Below, one piece after another: positions 9,119 through 17,520 of a DNA stretch of 64,000 bases. The position numbers and the translations under genes are program-made. Source of the DNA: Streptomyces sp. SAI-127 (lineage in GTDB: Bacteria; Actinomycetota; Actinomycetes; Streptomycetales; Streptomycetaceae); contig NZ_JARXYJ010000001.1 of the NCBI RefSeq assembly GCF_029894425.1, positions 5,146,001 to 5,210,000 on the forward strand, in the 5' to 3' direction. A model generated the notes under the pieces. That model made no database searches and had not been told where the DNA came from. It saw nothing but the letters and a program-made list of their open reading frames with translations. Each line of letters begins with the position of its first letter. Within the stretch, counting starts at the first letter, position 1.

Positions 9119-9595
9119 TTACCCGTACATCCTCCGCATGGCGAACTCCACCATCTGCTCCACCGCCTTCGCGTCGAAGACGATCCGGTGCTCACCCTCC
9201 ATGTCGAGGACGAATCCGTACCCGGTAGGCAGCAGGTCGAGGACCTCGGCGCCGGTGATCACGAAGTACTTGGACTCCTTGCCCGCGTACCGCCGCAGCT
9301 CCTTGAGGGTGGTGAACATCGGGATCACCGGCTGCTGGGTGTTGTGCAGGGCGAGGAATCCGGGGTTGTCGCCGCGCGGGCAGTAGACCTTGGACGTGGC
9401 GAAGACCTGCTGGAAGTCCTCGGCCGACATCTGGCCGGTGGTGAAGGCGCGCACCGCGTCCGCGAGGGAGGGCGGGGACGGCTCGGGGTACAGCGGCGGC
9501 TGCTGGCCGTACCCGCCCACACCGCCGGCCATGGGCTGCTGCGGCGGGACGCCGTACTGCTGCTGGGCACCAGCGCTCTGGTCGTAGCCGTACAT
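9119..9595 (-). CDS. SseB family protein
   Basis: A 158-residue protein starting MYGYDQSAGAQQQYG, a Gln/Gly/Pro-rich head of about 45 residues, followed by an SseB N-terminal-like domain (SLADAVRAFTTGQMSAEDFQQVFATSKVYCP ... VIPMFTTLKELRRYAGKE ... GFVLDMEGEHRIVFD). These small cytoplasmic proteins are frequent in actinobacteria and have no settled function, although some sit next to type VII secretion genes (none here). The ATG at 9595 is preferred over the longer open frame because the domain and its Gln-rich head begin there. It is convergent with the TetR gene, 37 bases apart. Confidence 0.8.
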   Translation of the reverse strand: MYGYDQSAGAQQQYGVPPQQPMAGGVGGYGQQPPLYPEPSPPSLADAVRAFTTGQMSAEDFQQVFATSKVYCPRGDNPGFLALHNTQQPVIPMFTTLKELRRYAGKESKYFVITGAEVLDLLPTGYGFVLDMEGEHRIVFDAKAVEQMVEFAMRRMYG

Positions 9596-9715
9596 GGGCG
9601 TAAGAGTACCGAGGGGGTGGGCGCGGCGGGTGGCTACCGGCATCCGGAAAACCGACAGCGACCCGACAGCCGCCGGCCCTGGGCTTGTGGCGACTCCCGC
9701 TCGTAGCGTCGATCC

Positions 9716-10555
9716 ATGCGCCGACATCACGACGACGAGGTCCATGAGGACGAGATCCACGAGCACGACAGAGGGCTCTCCTACGACCTTCCCGTGCTCG
9801 CCCGCCGCCGGATGATCCGGCTCATGGCGGGAGTGGGGGCGGGCCTGGTGCCCCTGGTGGGCTGCACCGCCGACGACACCTCCTCGCCCTCGGCGAGCGC
9901 GGCGGGTTCAGCGAGCTCCGCCGAGTGCGCCACCGTCCCCGAGGAGACCGCCGGGCCCTACCCCGGCGACGGCTCGAACGGCGTGAACGTGCTGAAGGAG
10001 AGCGGGGTCGTCCGCGGCGACATCACCAGGAGTTTCGGCGACTCCGCGGGCGGCACCGCCGAGGGAGTCCCCCTGACCTTCACGCTCACGGTCGTGGACG
10101 CCGCCTCCGGCTGCGGGACCCCGAAGCGGGGCGCGGCCGTCTATGTGTGGCACTGCGACCGCGAGGGCGGCTATTCGCTGTACACCGAGGGCGTCGCCGA
10201 CGAGAACTACCTGCGCGGTGTCCAGGAGACGGACGAGCGGGGACAGGTCACCTTCACCAGCGTCTTCCCGGGCTGCTACCCCGGCCGTTGGCCGCACATC
10301 CACTTCGAGGTCTACGGCAGCCTCGCGGACGCCACCACGGCCACCTCGATCACCAGCACCTCGCAGCTCGCGCTCCCGAAGGACGTCTGCGACACGGTGT
10401 ACGCCACCGAGGGCTACGAGAGCAGCGTGGACAACCTCGACCGTCTCTCGCTGGAGTCGGACAGCGTCTTCAGGGACGGCCACGACCAGCAGCTCGCGGC
10501 GGTGAAGGGGAGCGTGGCGGAGGGGTACACCGCCACGCTGACCATCGCGGTGTGA
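9716..10555 (+). CDS. Intradiol dioxygenase-like lipoprotein
   Basis: A 279-residue protein. A His/Asp-rich N-terminus (HHDDEVHEDEIHEHD) precedes ARRRMIRLMAGVGAGLVPLVGC, a twin-arginine-like signal ending in a lipobox (LVGC, Cys50), so it is probably Tat-exported and lipid-anchored. All four non-haem Fe(III) ligands of intradiol dioxygenases have counterparts: Tyr153 (WHCDREGGY), Tyr188 (GCYPGRW), His194 and His196 (PHIHFEVY). It should cleave a catechol-like ring outside the membrane, but no substrate is known for this actinobacterial subgroup. It is a paralogue of the protein at 1-518. The ATG lies just after a short intergenic region. Confidence 0.88.
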   Translation: MRRHHDDEVHEDEIHEHDRGLSYDLPVLARRRMIRLMAGVGAGLVPLVGCTADDTSSPSASAAGSASSAECATVPEETAGPYPGDGSNGVNVLKESGVVRGDITRSFGDSAGGTAEGVPLTFTLTVVDAASGCGTPKRGAAVYVWHCDREGGYSLYTEGVADENYLRGVQETDERGQVTFTSVFPGCYPGRWPHIHFEVYGSLADATTATSITSTSQLALPKDVCDTVYATEGYESSVDNLDRLSLESDSVFRDGHDQQLAAVKGSVAEGYTATLTIAV

Positions 10556-10591
10556 ACCGTCACAGATGGCCGGATCGGGGTTGCGCCTTAT

Positions 10592-10628
10592 TACCGACGG
10601 GTAGCATCATCGTAGCTACTTGTTGGTA
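10592..10628. promoter_or_regulatory. Two TACYNNNNGGTA inverted repeats before the acyl-CoA dehydrogenase
   Basis: TACCGACGGGTA (10592-10603) and TACTTGTTGGTA (10617-10628) share the pattern TACYNNNNGGTA, 25 bases apart centre to centre. They lie 57-93 bases before the acyl-CoA dehydrogenase start. Their form and position suggest a dimeric repressor of fatty-acid degradation, which is not identified here. Confidence 0.5.
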
Positions 10629-10684
10629 TGTGAACTAGCGCGAGGAACGACGTGCCTCGCCGAACTCTTAACGGAGCCGTCGCC

Positions 10685-12526
10685 ATGGGGCACTACAAGT
10701 CGAATCTGCGCGACATCGAGTTCAACCTCTTCGAAGTACTCGGGCGGGACAAGCTGTACGGCACCGGTCCGTTCGCGGAGATGGACGTCGAGACCGCCAA
10801 GAGCATCCTCGAGGAGCTGACCCGACTCTCCGAGAACGAGCTCGCGGAGTCCTTCGCGGACGCCGACCGCAACCCCCCGGTCTTCGACCCGGAGACGAAC
10901 ACCGCGCCGGTCCCGGCGTCCTTCAAGAAGAGCTACAAGGCCTTCATGGACTCCGAGTACTGGCGGCTCGGCCTGCCCGAGGAGATCGGCGGCACGACGG
11001 CGCCCCCGTCCCTGATCTGGTCGTACGCGGAGATGATCCTCGGCGCGAACCCGGCGGTCTGGATGTACTCGTCCGGCCCCGCCTTCGCCGGCGTCCTCTT
11101 CGACGAGGGCAACGAGGTCCAGAAGAAGATCGCTCGGATCGCGGTCGAGAAGACCTGGGGCTCCACCATGGTGCTCACCGAGCCGGACGCCGGTTCGGAC
11201 GTCGGCGCCGGGCGTACCAAGGCGGTCCAGCAGGAGGACGGCTCCTGGCACATCGAGGGCGTCAAGCGTTTCATCACGTCCGGTGAGCACGACATGGAGG
11301 AGAACATCCTTCACTACGTGCTCGCGCGGCCGGAAGGTGCCGGTCCCGGTACCAAGGGGCTGTCCCTCTTCCTCGTCCCGAAGTACCTGTTCGACTTCGA
11401 GACCGGCGAGCTCGGCGAGCGCAACGGCGTGTACGCGACGAACGTCGAGCACAAGATGGGCCTCAAGGCGTCCAACACCTGCGAGATGACCTTCGGCGAC
11501 CGGCACCCCGCCAAGGGCTGGCTGATCGGCGACAAGCACGACGGCATCCGCCAGATGTTCCGGATCATCGAGTTCGCGCGGATGATGGTCGGCACGAAGG
11601 CCATCTCCACGCTGTCGACGGGCTACCTCAACGCCCTCGAGTACGCCAAGGAGCGCGTCCAGGGCCCGGACCTGGCGAACTTCATGGACAAGACCGCGCC
11701 CAAGGTCACCATCACCCACCACCCCGATGTGCGCCGCGCGCTGATCACGCAGAAGGCGTACGCGGAGGGCATGCGCGCGCTCGTCCTCTACACCGCCTCG
11801 ATCCAGGACGCGATCGCCGTCAAGGAGGCCGCGGGCGAGGACACCAAGACCGAGCACGCGCTGAACGACCTGCTCCTGCCGATCGTGAAGGGCTACGGCT
11901 CCGAGAAGGGTTACGAGCAGCTCGCCCAGTCGCTGCAGACCTTCGGCGGCTCCGGGTTCCTCCAGGAGTACCCGATCGAGCAGTACATCCGCGACGCCAA
12001 GATCGACACCCTGTACGAGGGCACCACCGCGATCCAGGGCCAGGACTTCTTCTTCCGGAAGATCGTCCGCAACCAGGGCGCGGCCCTCAACTCCCTCGCC
12101 GAGGACATCAAGAAGTTCCTGGCGCTGGGCACCGGCGGCGAGGACCTCGCGGGTGCCCGTGAGCACCTGGCCAAGGCGGCCGTGGAGCTGGAGGCCATCG
12201 TCGGTCTGATGCTGACCGACCTCGCGGCCACCGAGCAGGACGTCAAGAACATCTACAAGGTGGGCCTCAACACCAGCCGCCTGCTGATGGCCTCCGGTGA
12301 CGTCGTGGTCGGCTATCTGCTCCTCAAGGGCGCCGCGATCGCGGCCGAGAAGCTGGAGACCGCCTCCGCCAAGGCTGTGTCTTCCAAAGATGTGGCCTTC
12401 TACACCGGCAAGATCGCGGCGGCGAAGTTCTTCGCGGCCAACGTCCTGCCCGGCGTGACGCTGGCCCGCAAGATCGCCGAGGGCGTCGAGCTGGACCTGA
12501 TGGAGCTGGACGAGGCCGCGTTCTAG
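10685..12526 (+). CDS. Acyl-CoA dehydrogenase, FadE5-like long form
   Basis: A 613-residue FAD enzyme that oxidises acyl-CoA to 2-enoyl-CoA in beta-oxidation. It begins [20 protein letters not shown]. The order is N-terminal helices, middle beta domain ([16 protein letters not shown], then [15 protein letters not shown]) and a C-terminal helical domain with the catalytic Glu in [16 protein letters not shown]. About 120 extra C-terminal residues match the long-form (FadE5-type) C-terminal domain. The start ATG lies in the GCCATGGGG context, and the frame is open only a few codons further upstream. The gene stands alone, with a terminator after it and two inverted repeats before it. Confidence 0.93.
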   Translation: MGHYKSNLRDIEFNLFEVLGRDKLYGTGPFAEMDVETAKSILEELTRLSENELAESFADADRNPPVFDPETNTAPVPASFKKSYKAFMDSEYWRLGLPEEIGGTTAPPSLIWSYAEMILGANPAVWMYSSGPAFAGVLFDEGNEVQKKIARIAVEKTWGSTMVLTEPDAGSDVGAGRTKAVQQEDGSWHIEGVKRFITSGEHDMEENILHYVLARPEGAGPGTKGLSLFLVPKYLFDFETGELGERNGVYATNVEHKMGLKASNTCEMTFGDRHPAKGWLIGDKHDGIRQMFRIIEFARMMVGTKAISTLSTGYLNALEYAKERVQGPDLANFMDKTAPKVTITHHPDVRRALITQKAYAEGMRALVLYTASIQDAIAVKEAAGEDTKTEHALNDLLLPIVKGYGSEKGYEQLAQSLQTFGGSGFLQEYPIEQYIRDAKIDTLYEGTTAIQGQDFFFRKIVRNQGAALNSLAEDIKKFLALGTGGEDLAGAREHLAKAAVELEAIVGLMLTDLAATEQDVKNIYKVGLNTSRLLMASGDVVVGYLLLKGAAIAAEKLETASAKAVSSKDVAFYTGKIAAAKFFAANVLPGVTLARKIAEGVELDLMELDEAAF

Positions 12527-12555
12527 GACACACCTGTACAGCTGCACACGACCTC

Positions 12556-12594
12556 ACGAGGGCCCGCTCCGCATCGCCGGGAGCGGGCTCTCGT
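12556..12594 (+). terminator. Terminator of the acyl-CoA dehydrogenase gene
   Basis: Arms 12556-12570 and 12580-12594 pair over 15 bases with one mismatch around a 9-base loop. The hairpin starts 30 bases after the stop codon. Confidence 0.75.
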
Positions 12595-12613
12595 ACGTCG
12601 TTAAGGTGAACCC

Positions 12614-13933
12614 ATGAGCGCACCCCACCGCCTCGACCGCGGCCACACCGACGACCTCATGACCTTCCTGGCGGCGAGCCCCACGCCGTACCACGCGGTG
12701 GCGAACGCCGCCGAGCGGCTGGAGAAGGCCGGCTTCCGCCAGGTCTCGGAGACGGACGCCTGGGACGCGGAGACAGCGGGGACTTCCGCCTCGGGGAGCG
12801 GCGGCAAGTACGTGCTGCGCGGCGGCGCGATCATCGCCTGGTACGTCCCCGAGGGCGCGGCGCCCCACACGCCGTACCGCATCGTCGGCGCGCACACCGA
12901 CTCCCCGAACCTGCGGGTCAAGCCGCTGCCGGACATCGGGGCGCACGGCTGGCGGCAGGTCGCCGTGGAGATCTACGGCGGGCCGCTGATGAACTCGTGG
13001 CTCGACCGTGACCTGGGGCTGGCCGGCCGGCTGACCCTGCGGGACGGTTCGACGCGGCTGGTGAACGTGGACCGGCCGCTGCTCAGGGTGCCGCAGCTGG
13101 CGATCCACCTGGACCGCGCGGTGTCGGCTGAGGGGCTCAAGCTCGACAAGCAGCGGCATCTGCAGCCCATCTGGGGTCTCGGCGACGACGTGCGCGAGGG
13201 TGACCTGATCGCCTTCCTGGAGGAGGAGCTGGGGCTCGGCGCGGGCGAGGTGACCGGCTGGGACCTGATGACGCACTCCGTGGAGGCGCCCGCCTACCTG
13301 GGCCGGGACAAGGAGTTGGTGGCGGGCCCGCGCATGGACAACCTGCTGTCCGTGCACGCCGGGGTGGCCGCCCTGACCGCGGTGGCCGGCGGCTCGAAGC
13401 TGCCGTACATCCCCGTCCTCGCCGCCTTCGACCACGAGGAGAACGGTTCGCAGTCGGACACGGGCGCCGACGGGCCGCTGCTCGGCGGGGTCCTGGAGCG
13501 CTCGGTGTTCGCGCGCGGCGGGTCGTACGAGGACCGGGCGCGGGCCTTCGCGGGGACGGTCTGTCTGTCCTCCGACACCGGGCACGCCGTGCACCCGAAC
13601 TACGCGGAGCGGCACGACCCGACGCACCACCCGCGCGTCAACGGTGGCCCGATCCTCAAGGTCAACGTCAACAACCGCTACGCCACGGACGGTTCGGGCC
13701 GGGCCGTGTGGGCCGCCGCCTGCGAGAAGGCCGGTGTGCCCTTCCAGTCCTTCGTCTCCAACAACTCCATGCCCTGCGGCACGACCATCGGCCCGATCAC
13801 CGCGGCCCGGCACGGCATCAAGACGGTCGACATCGGTGTGGCGATCCTGTCGATGCACAGCGTCCGGGAGTTGTGCGGCGCGGACGACCCGCATCTGCTC
13901 GCCAACGCGCTGGTCGCGTTCCTGGAGGGGTAG
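12614..13933 (+). CDS. M18 family aminopeptidase
   Basis: A 439-residue di-zinc metallopeptidase that removes N-terminal (often acidic) residues in the cytoplasm. M18 signatures are in order: GAHTDSPNLRVK, SWLDRDLGLAGR, GPRMDNLLSVHAG, AAFDHEENGSQSDTGA, SDTGHAVHPNY, SNNSMPCGTTIGPI and ILSMHSVRE. The metal ligands and catalytic Glu (HEENG region) are all kept, and the length is normal. ATG at 12614 is close to the upstream terminator and gives a typical N-terminus (FLAASPTPYHAV). Confidence 0.93.
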   Translation: MSAPHRLDRGHTDDLMTFLAASPTPYHAVANAAERLEKAGFRQVSETDAWDAETAGTSASGSGGKYVLRGGAIIAWYVPEGAAPHTPYRIVGAHTDSPNLRVKPLPDIGAHGWRQVAVEIYGGPLMNSWLDRDLGLAGRLTLRDGSTRLVNVDRPLLRVPQLAIHLDRAVSAEGLKLDKQRHLQPIWGLGDDVREGDLIAFLEEELGLGAGEVTGWDLMTHSVEAPAYLGRDKELVAGPRMDNLLSVHAGVAALTAVAGGSKLPYIPVLAAFDHEENGSQSDTGADGPLLGGVLERSVFARGGSYEDRARAFAGTVCLSSDTGHAVHPNYAERHDPTHHPRVNGGPILKVNVNNRYATDGSGRAVWAAACEKAGVPFQSFVSNNSMPCGTTIGPITAARHGIKTVDIGVAILSMHSVRELCGADDPHLLANALVAFLEG

Positions 13934-14000
13934 TTCACGCGGAGTGGGGGTACCCGCGAGTGCGGGCCGGAACGACCGGACCGGACAGGAGGCGACACTC

Positions 14001-14252
14001 ATGGGCCTCGGCGGATGCATCATCCTCATCGCCGCGGGAGCCATCCTCACGTTCGCGACCGACTGGGACATGCAGGGGGTCAACCTCGACCTGGTCGGAG
14101 TCATCCTGATGATCGTGGGGCTGATCGGCGTCACGACGTTCAGCAGCATCGCGCGGCGGCGGCGCGTAGTGGTACCGCCCACCACGCCGACGGTCATCGA
14201 GGAAGAGCGACACGGGCGCCGGGACGGATACTCCGACGGATACGGCGTTTAA
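14001..14252 (+). CDS. Small membrane protein, DUF6458 type
   Basis: 83 residues beginning MGLGGCIILIAAGAILTFATDWDMQGVNLDLVGVILMIVG (two hydrophobic helices joined by a short acidic loop), followed by a basic RRRR stretch and a charged C-terminal tail. This matches the small actinobacterial DUF6458 pattern, which has no known function. The start is set by AGGAGG at 13986-13991, 9 bases before ATG 14001. An in-frame reading of the same strand is open further upstream but has no matching signals. Confidence 0.8.
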   Translation: MGLGGCIILIAAGAILTFATDWDMQGVNLDLVGVILMIVGLIGVTTFSSIARRRRVVVPPTTPTVIEEERHGRRDGYSDGYGV

Positions 14253-14300
14253 GTCGGATTCATAGGACAACCTTGAGCAATCTGTGATCTGGGTTGACTT

Positions 14301-15557
14301 GTGCGCTTGTGTGAAAGTCGTGAAGACTCGGGATCCTTGAGAGCCCGGGGGGTCAGCAGTGCCGGGCGTGAACCACCAGCACACCCGGGGGCTCCCCGTG
14401 CTCCACCCCACGACGACGGTCGCGGCGCCCGATCCGGGATCTCCGCGCCCCCACCGGCATGCCGCTCGCCGCGCGCGCACGCCGCACCCGACGAATTCGA
14501 CGGCCCGCAGCGCCTGGTGGCGCTGATACCGGCCCACAACGAGCAGGACCGCATCGCCGACGCGATCCAGGGCCTGTGGCGGCAGACCCGGCGTCCCGAC
14601 CTGATCGTCGTGGTGGCCGACAACTGCACCGACGCCACCGCCGAGATCGCCGTCGCGCACGGCGCCCAGGTCTTTGTCACCCAGGGCAACACGCACAAGA
14701 AGGCCGGCGCCCTCAACCAGGCCATCGCCTGGGTGCTCCCCCATCTCGACGACCGCGACCTGCTGTTGGTGCAGGATGCCGACACGGTGCTCAGCCCGTG
14801 GTTCAGCGAGACCGCGCTCGGCACCTTCAACCGCAAGGTCGGCGCCGTAGGCGGGGTCTTCTACGGCGAGGACGGCGGCGGGATGCTCGGGCTGCTCCAG
14901 CGCATGGAGTTCCACCGCTACGCCTGGGAACTGGAGCGCACCGGCGGCAAGGCCCAGGTGCTCACCGGCACCGGCACCATGTTCCGCGCCCGCGTCCTGC
15001 GCGAGGTGCGCGCGGCCCGCCGCGACGGAGTGATCGGCGGCGGCCACGCCTACTACAGTCTCGCCTCGCTCACCGAGGACGACGAGATGACCAAGGCGGT
15101 CAAGACCCTCGGCTACCGGACCATGTCCCCGGCCGGCTGCGCGGTCACCACCGAGGTCATGCCCACTCTGGGCAAGCTGTGGCACCAACGGCTGCGGTGG
15201 CAGCGCGGGGCGCTGGAGAACCTGCGCGACTACGGCTGGACCCGTGTCACCACCCGCTACTTCATCCAGCAGTTCCTCATGGGGTTCGGCGCCCTGTCCT
15301 TCCTGGTCTATCTGACCTACATGGTCACGTACACCACGCTGTACGGCTGGCCCGGCTTCTCGCCCTTCTGGACCGCGATCGGGCTCCTCTTCGTGGTCGA
15401 GAAGACGGTCTCCGTGCGCCGGGCCGGGCCGCGTGCCGTGCTGGTGGCGGCGCTGATGATCCCCGAGATGCTCTACGACCTTTTCCAGCACGCCGTCTAC
15501 TTCTCCTCGCTGTGGGGCCTGTTGCGCCGCAGCGAGGAGAAGTGGGTGGCCACGTGA
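14301..15557 (+). CDS. Family 2 glycosyltransferase, processive (QxxRW) type; N-terminal frame in doubt
   Basis: A membrane glycosyltransferase that probably polymerises a sugar on the cytoplasmic face. Seen in order: LVALIPAHNEQDRI (nucleotide binding), NTHKKAGALNQA, VQDADT (metal-binding DAD), LTEDDE, HQRLRWQRG (QxxRW motif of cellulose/chitin/hyaluronan-type synthases), then three or four hydrophobic helices. The continuous frame opens at GTG 14301, but its first 50-60 codons have poor third-position GC. Between about 14360 and 14470 the frame starting at GTG 14360 (GGGGGG six bases upstream) has much better codon bias. The true N-terminus may therefore start at 14360 and change frame in the GC run near 14465-14490. 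It is followed by a tiny gene after 28 bases. Confidence 0.85.
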   Translation: MRLCESREDSGSLRARGVSSAGREPPAHPGAPRAPPHDDGRGARSGISAPPPACRSPRAHAAPDEFDGPQRLVALIPAHNEQDRIADAIQGLWRQTRRPDLIVVVADNCTDATAEIAVAHGAQVFVTQGNTHKKAGALNQAIAWVLPHLDDRDLLLVQDADTVLSPWFSETALGTFNRKVGAVGGVFYGEDGGGMLGLLQRMEFHRYAWELERTGGKAQVLTGTGTMFRARVLREVRAARRDGVIGGGHAYYSLASLTEDDEMTKAVKTLGYRTMSPAGCAVTTEVMPTLGKLWHQRLRWQRGALENLRDYGWTRVTTRYFIQQFLMGFGALSFLVYLTYMVTYTTLYGWPGFSPFWTAIGLLFVVEKTVSVRRAGPRAVLVAALMIPEMLYDLFQHAVYFSSLWGLLRRSEEKWVAT

Positions 15558-15585
15558 CCCTCAAGTCCCTCAAAGGAGAAACATC

Positions 15586-15759
15586 ATGTACGGAAGAGTG
15601 ATCGGCGCGGGAACGACCGGGGCCGGTGGCGCCACGCTCGCGGCGACCGGGCTGTGGCTGAACAGCATGGCGATGCTGGTGACCGCCACGACGTTGGTGG
15701 CGGCCGGGGTCGCGCTGTACAAGCTGGTTCCGCGGAGGCGGCGACCGCAGCACTCCTGA
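15586..15759 (+). CDS. 57-residue membrane peptide with an LAATG sorting-like motif
   Basis: Read directly from ATG 15586, with AAAGGAGAA as ribosome-binding site. The peptide has a Gly/Thr/Ala-rich head (residues 1-17), LAATG at 18-22, a hydrophobic stretch at 23-45 (ending VALYKLVP), and a basic RRRR tail at 50-53. LAxTG, helix, arginines is the layout of a class E sortase sorting signal, as in Streptomyces chaplins, but there is almost no exported part and no N-terminal signal peptide. It lies 28 bases after the glycosyltransferase and is probably cotranscribed, so it may be a membrane partner of the synthase or an anchored micropeptide. The function is inferred only. Confidence 0.7.
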   Translation: MYGRVIGAGTTGAGGATLAATGLWLNSMAMLVTATTLVAAGVALYKLVPRRRRPQHS

Positions 15760-15772
15760 AGGCAGACCGGGT

Positions 15773-15795
15773 GGCCCGCCGTACCGCGGCGGGCC
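15773..15795 (+). terminator. Terminator after the glycosyltransferase-peptide pair
   Basis: Perfect 9-bp arms (15773-15781 and 15787-15795, GGCCCGCCG) around a 5-base loop, 14 bases after the stop codon of the 57-residue peptide. Confidence 0.6.
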
Positions 15796-15889
15796 TCGTC
15801 GGGTGGCGCGCCGGCATCACGTACAACCCTTGGGGCCCGCCGGAAGTCTCTTGATCGCAAACTGGCCGTGGCCCAGAGGACAACTCCTG

Positions 15890-15908
15890 GCAAACACGGA
15901 TGGTTTGC
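15890..15908. promoter_or_regulatory. Inverted repeat before the FG-GAP gene
   Basis: GCAAAC and GTTTGC, separated by 7 bases, form a perfect 6-bp inverted repeat in a relatively AT-rich patch 57 bases before the FG-GAP gene start. It may be an operator or leader hairpin. No regulator is identified. Confidence 0.3.
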
Positions 15909-15964
15909 ACCCCATTGACGCGGATGCCCGCCAGGCATCCCCCGCATGCCGCAGGAGATTCCGC

Positions 15965-17464
15965 ATGCACCAGCACCACCATCCGTACCTGCGACTCGCC
16001 CTCGCGACGGCCGCCGCGGCCGCCCTGACGGGCGGTCTGCTCACGGTCTCGGCGACGACGGCCACCGCCGCCGACTCGTTCAAGGTCGCGAAGGCCGACT
16101 TCAACGGCGACGGCATCGGCGACGTGGTGGCCTCGGCCCCCGGCGCCTACGTCAGCGGCCACGCCAACGCCGGCCAGGTCGTCGCGCTCTACGGCAGCGC
16201 CGGCTCCGGCGTGACCTCGGCCAAGCGCACGGTCCTCAGCCAGAACTCCGGCACCGTGCCCGGCAGCGCCGAGACCGGCGACTGGTTCGGCGGCGCGACG
16301 GCGTACGCCGACTTCAACGGCGACGGCTACGACGACCTCGCCGTGGCCTCGCCGTACGAGAAGGTCGGCACCGACACCGACGGCGGCGCCCTCGCGATCC
16401 TGTGGGGCTCGGCGAGCGGCCTCACCGGCAAGGCCAGCGACGTACCGGACCCGGCCGTCTCCTCGCACGACAACTGGGGCCTGGCCCTGGCCGCCGGCGA
16501 CTTCGACGGCGACGGCAAGGCCGATCTGGCCGTCGGCAGCTCGTCCGCCACGCTCTACGTCTACAAGGGCGGCTTCAGCAGCTCCACCGGCCAGCCCGGC
16601 GGGCGTTACACCGTCAAGCCGCCGATCCTGCCCGGCTCGTCCGGCTTCCCGTACGGCCCTCAGCAGCTCACCGCCGGCGACGTGAACGGCGACGGCCGTA
16701 CCGACCTGGTGGTCGACGGCTACGAGACGCAGACCGAGAACGGCTGGAACACCAACTACTACGTGCCCGGCACCGCGAGCGGTCTGAGCGTCGCGGGCGT
16801 CAAGACCCTCAAGCCGGGCATCGTCACCGGCATCGGCGACATCAACGGCGACGGCTACGGCGACATCGTCACCGGCGCCGGCTGGGACGCCACGACCAGC
16901 GACGGCCAGACCGTCCCGGACTCCTCGGACGGCGGCAGGGTCAGCATCACCTACGGCTCCGCGTCCGGCCCCGCCTCGACCACGGGCATCACCCAGAACA
17001 CCGGGAACGTGCCCGGCAGCTCGGAGAAGGGCGACTCCTTCGGCTGGGACCTGGACCTGGGTGACGTCAACGGCGACGGCTACCAGGACCTGGTCGTCTC
17101 CGCCCCGAACGAGGACCTCGGCAGCGTCAGCAACGCCGGCATGGTCACCGTCATGTACGGCTCCGCGAGCGGCATCAACACCTCCACCGGCCTGCAGTCC
17201 TTCGAGCAGAACACGACCGGCGTCCCCGGCACCTCCGAGAAGAGCGACCTGTTCGGCGCCGACGTCAAGCTCGACGACGTCAACGGCGACGGCAAGGCCG
17301 ACCTGGTCATCGGGTCGTACGAGGACGGCGGCGACGGAGCGGTGACCTACCTGCCCTCCACCGGCACGAAGATCGGCACGACCGGCTCCCGCGCCCTCTC
17401 CGTGACCGCGGTGGGCGTCTCCACCTCGGGCACCGCGCAGTTCGGCGCGCTCTTCGCCGACTAG
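15965..17464 (+). CDS. Secreted FG-GAP (integrin-like beta-propeller) repeat protein
   Basis: 499 residues. A signal peptide (MHQHHHPYLRLALATAAAAAL...) ends at about residue 36 after ATTATA. The mature protein carries seven calcium-binding DxNGDG/DxDGDG loops (DFNGDGIGD, DFNGDGYDD, DFDGDGKAD, DVNGDGRTD, DINGDGYGD, DVNGDGYQD, DVNGDGKAD), spaced as in the seven blades of an FG-GAP beta-propeller. It is expected to be extracellular, Ca-dependent and adhesive or ligand-binding, with no catalytic motif. ATG 15965 follows an AGGAG site. The longer open frame upstream lacks a signal sequence. Confidence 0.92.
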   Translation: MHQHHHPYLRLALATAAAAALTGGLLTVSATTATAADSFKVAKADFNGDGIGDVVASAPGAYVSGHANAGQVVALYGSAGSGVTSAKRTVLSQNSGTVPGSAETGDWFGGATAYADFNGDGYDDLAVASPYEKVGTDTDGGALAILWGSASGLTGKASDVPDPAVSSHDNWGLALAAGDFDGDGKADLAVGSSSATLYVYKGGFSSSTGQPGGRYTVKPPILPGSSGFPYGPQQLTAGDVNGDGRTDLVVDGYETQTENGWNTNYYVPGTASGLSVAGVKTLKPGIVTGIGDINGDGYGDIVTGAGWDATTSDGQTVPDSSDGGRVSITYGSASGPASTTGITQNTGNVPGSSEKGDSFGWDLDLGDVNGDGYQDLVVSAPNEDLGSVSNAGMVTVMYGSASGINTSTGLQSFEQNTTGVPGTSEKSDLFGADVKLDDVNGDGKADLVIGSYEDGGDGAVTYLPSTGTKIGTTGSRALSVTAVGVSTSGTAQFGALFAD

Positions 17465-17469
17465 CCCTC

Positions 17470-17496
17470 GGGCGGGCCCGGGAAACGGGCCCGCCC
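17470..17496. terminator. Terminator of the FG-GAP gene, possibly bidirectional
   Basis: Perfect 11-bp arms (17470-17480 and 17486-17496) with a GGAAA loop, 6 bases after the FG-GAP stop and between convergent genes. Confidence 0.8.
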
Positions 17497-17520
17497 ATCC
17501 ATCACGGCTGGTCAGGCGGC

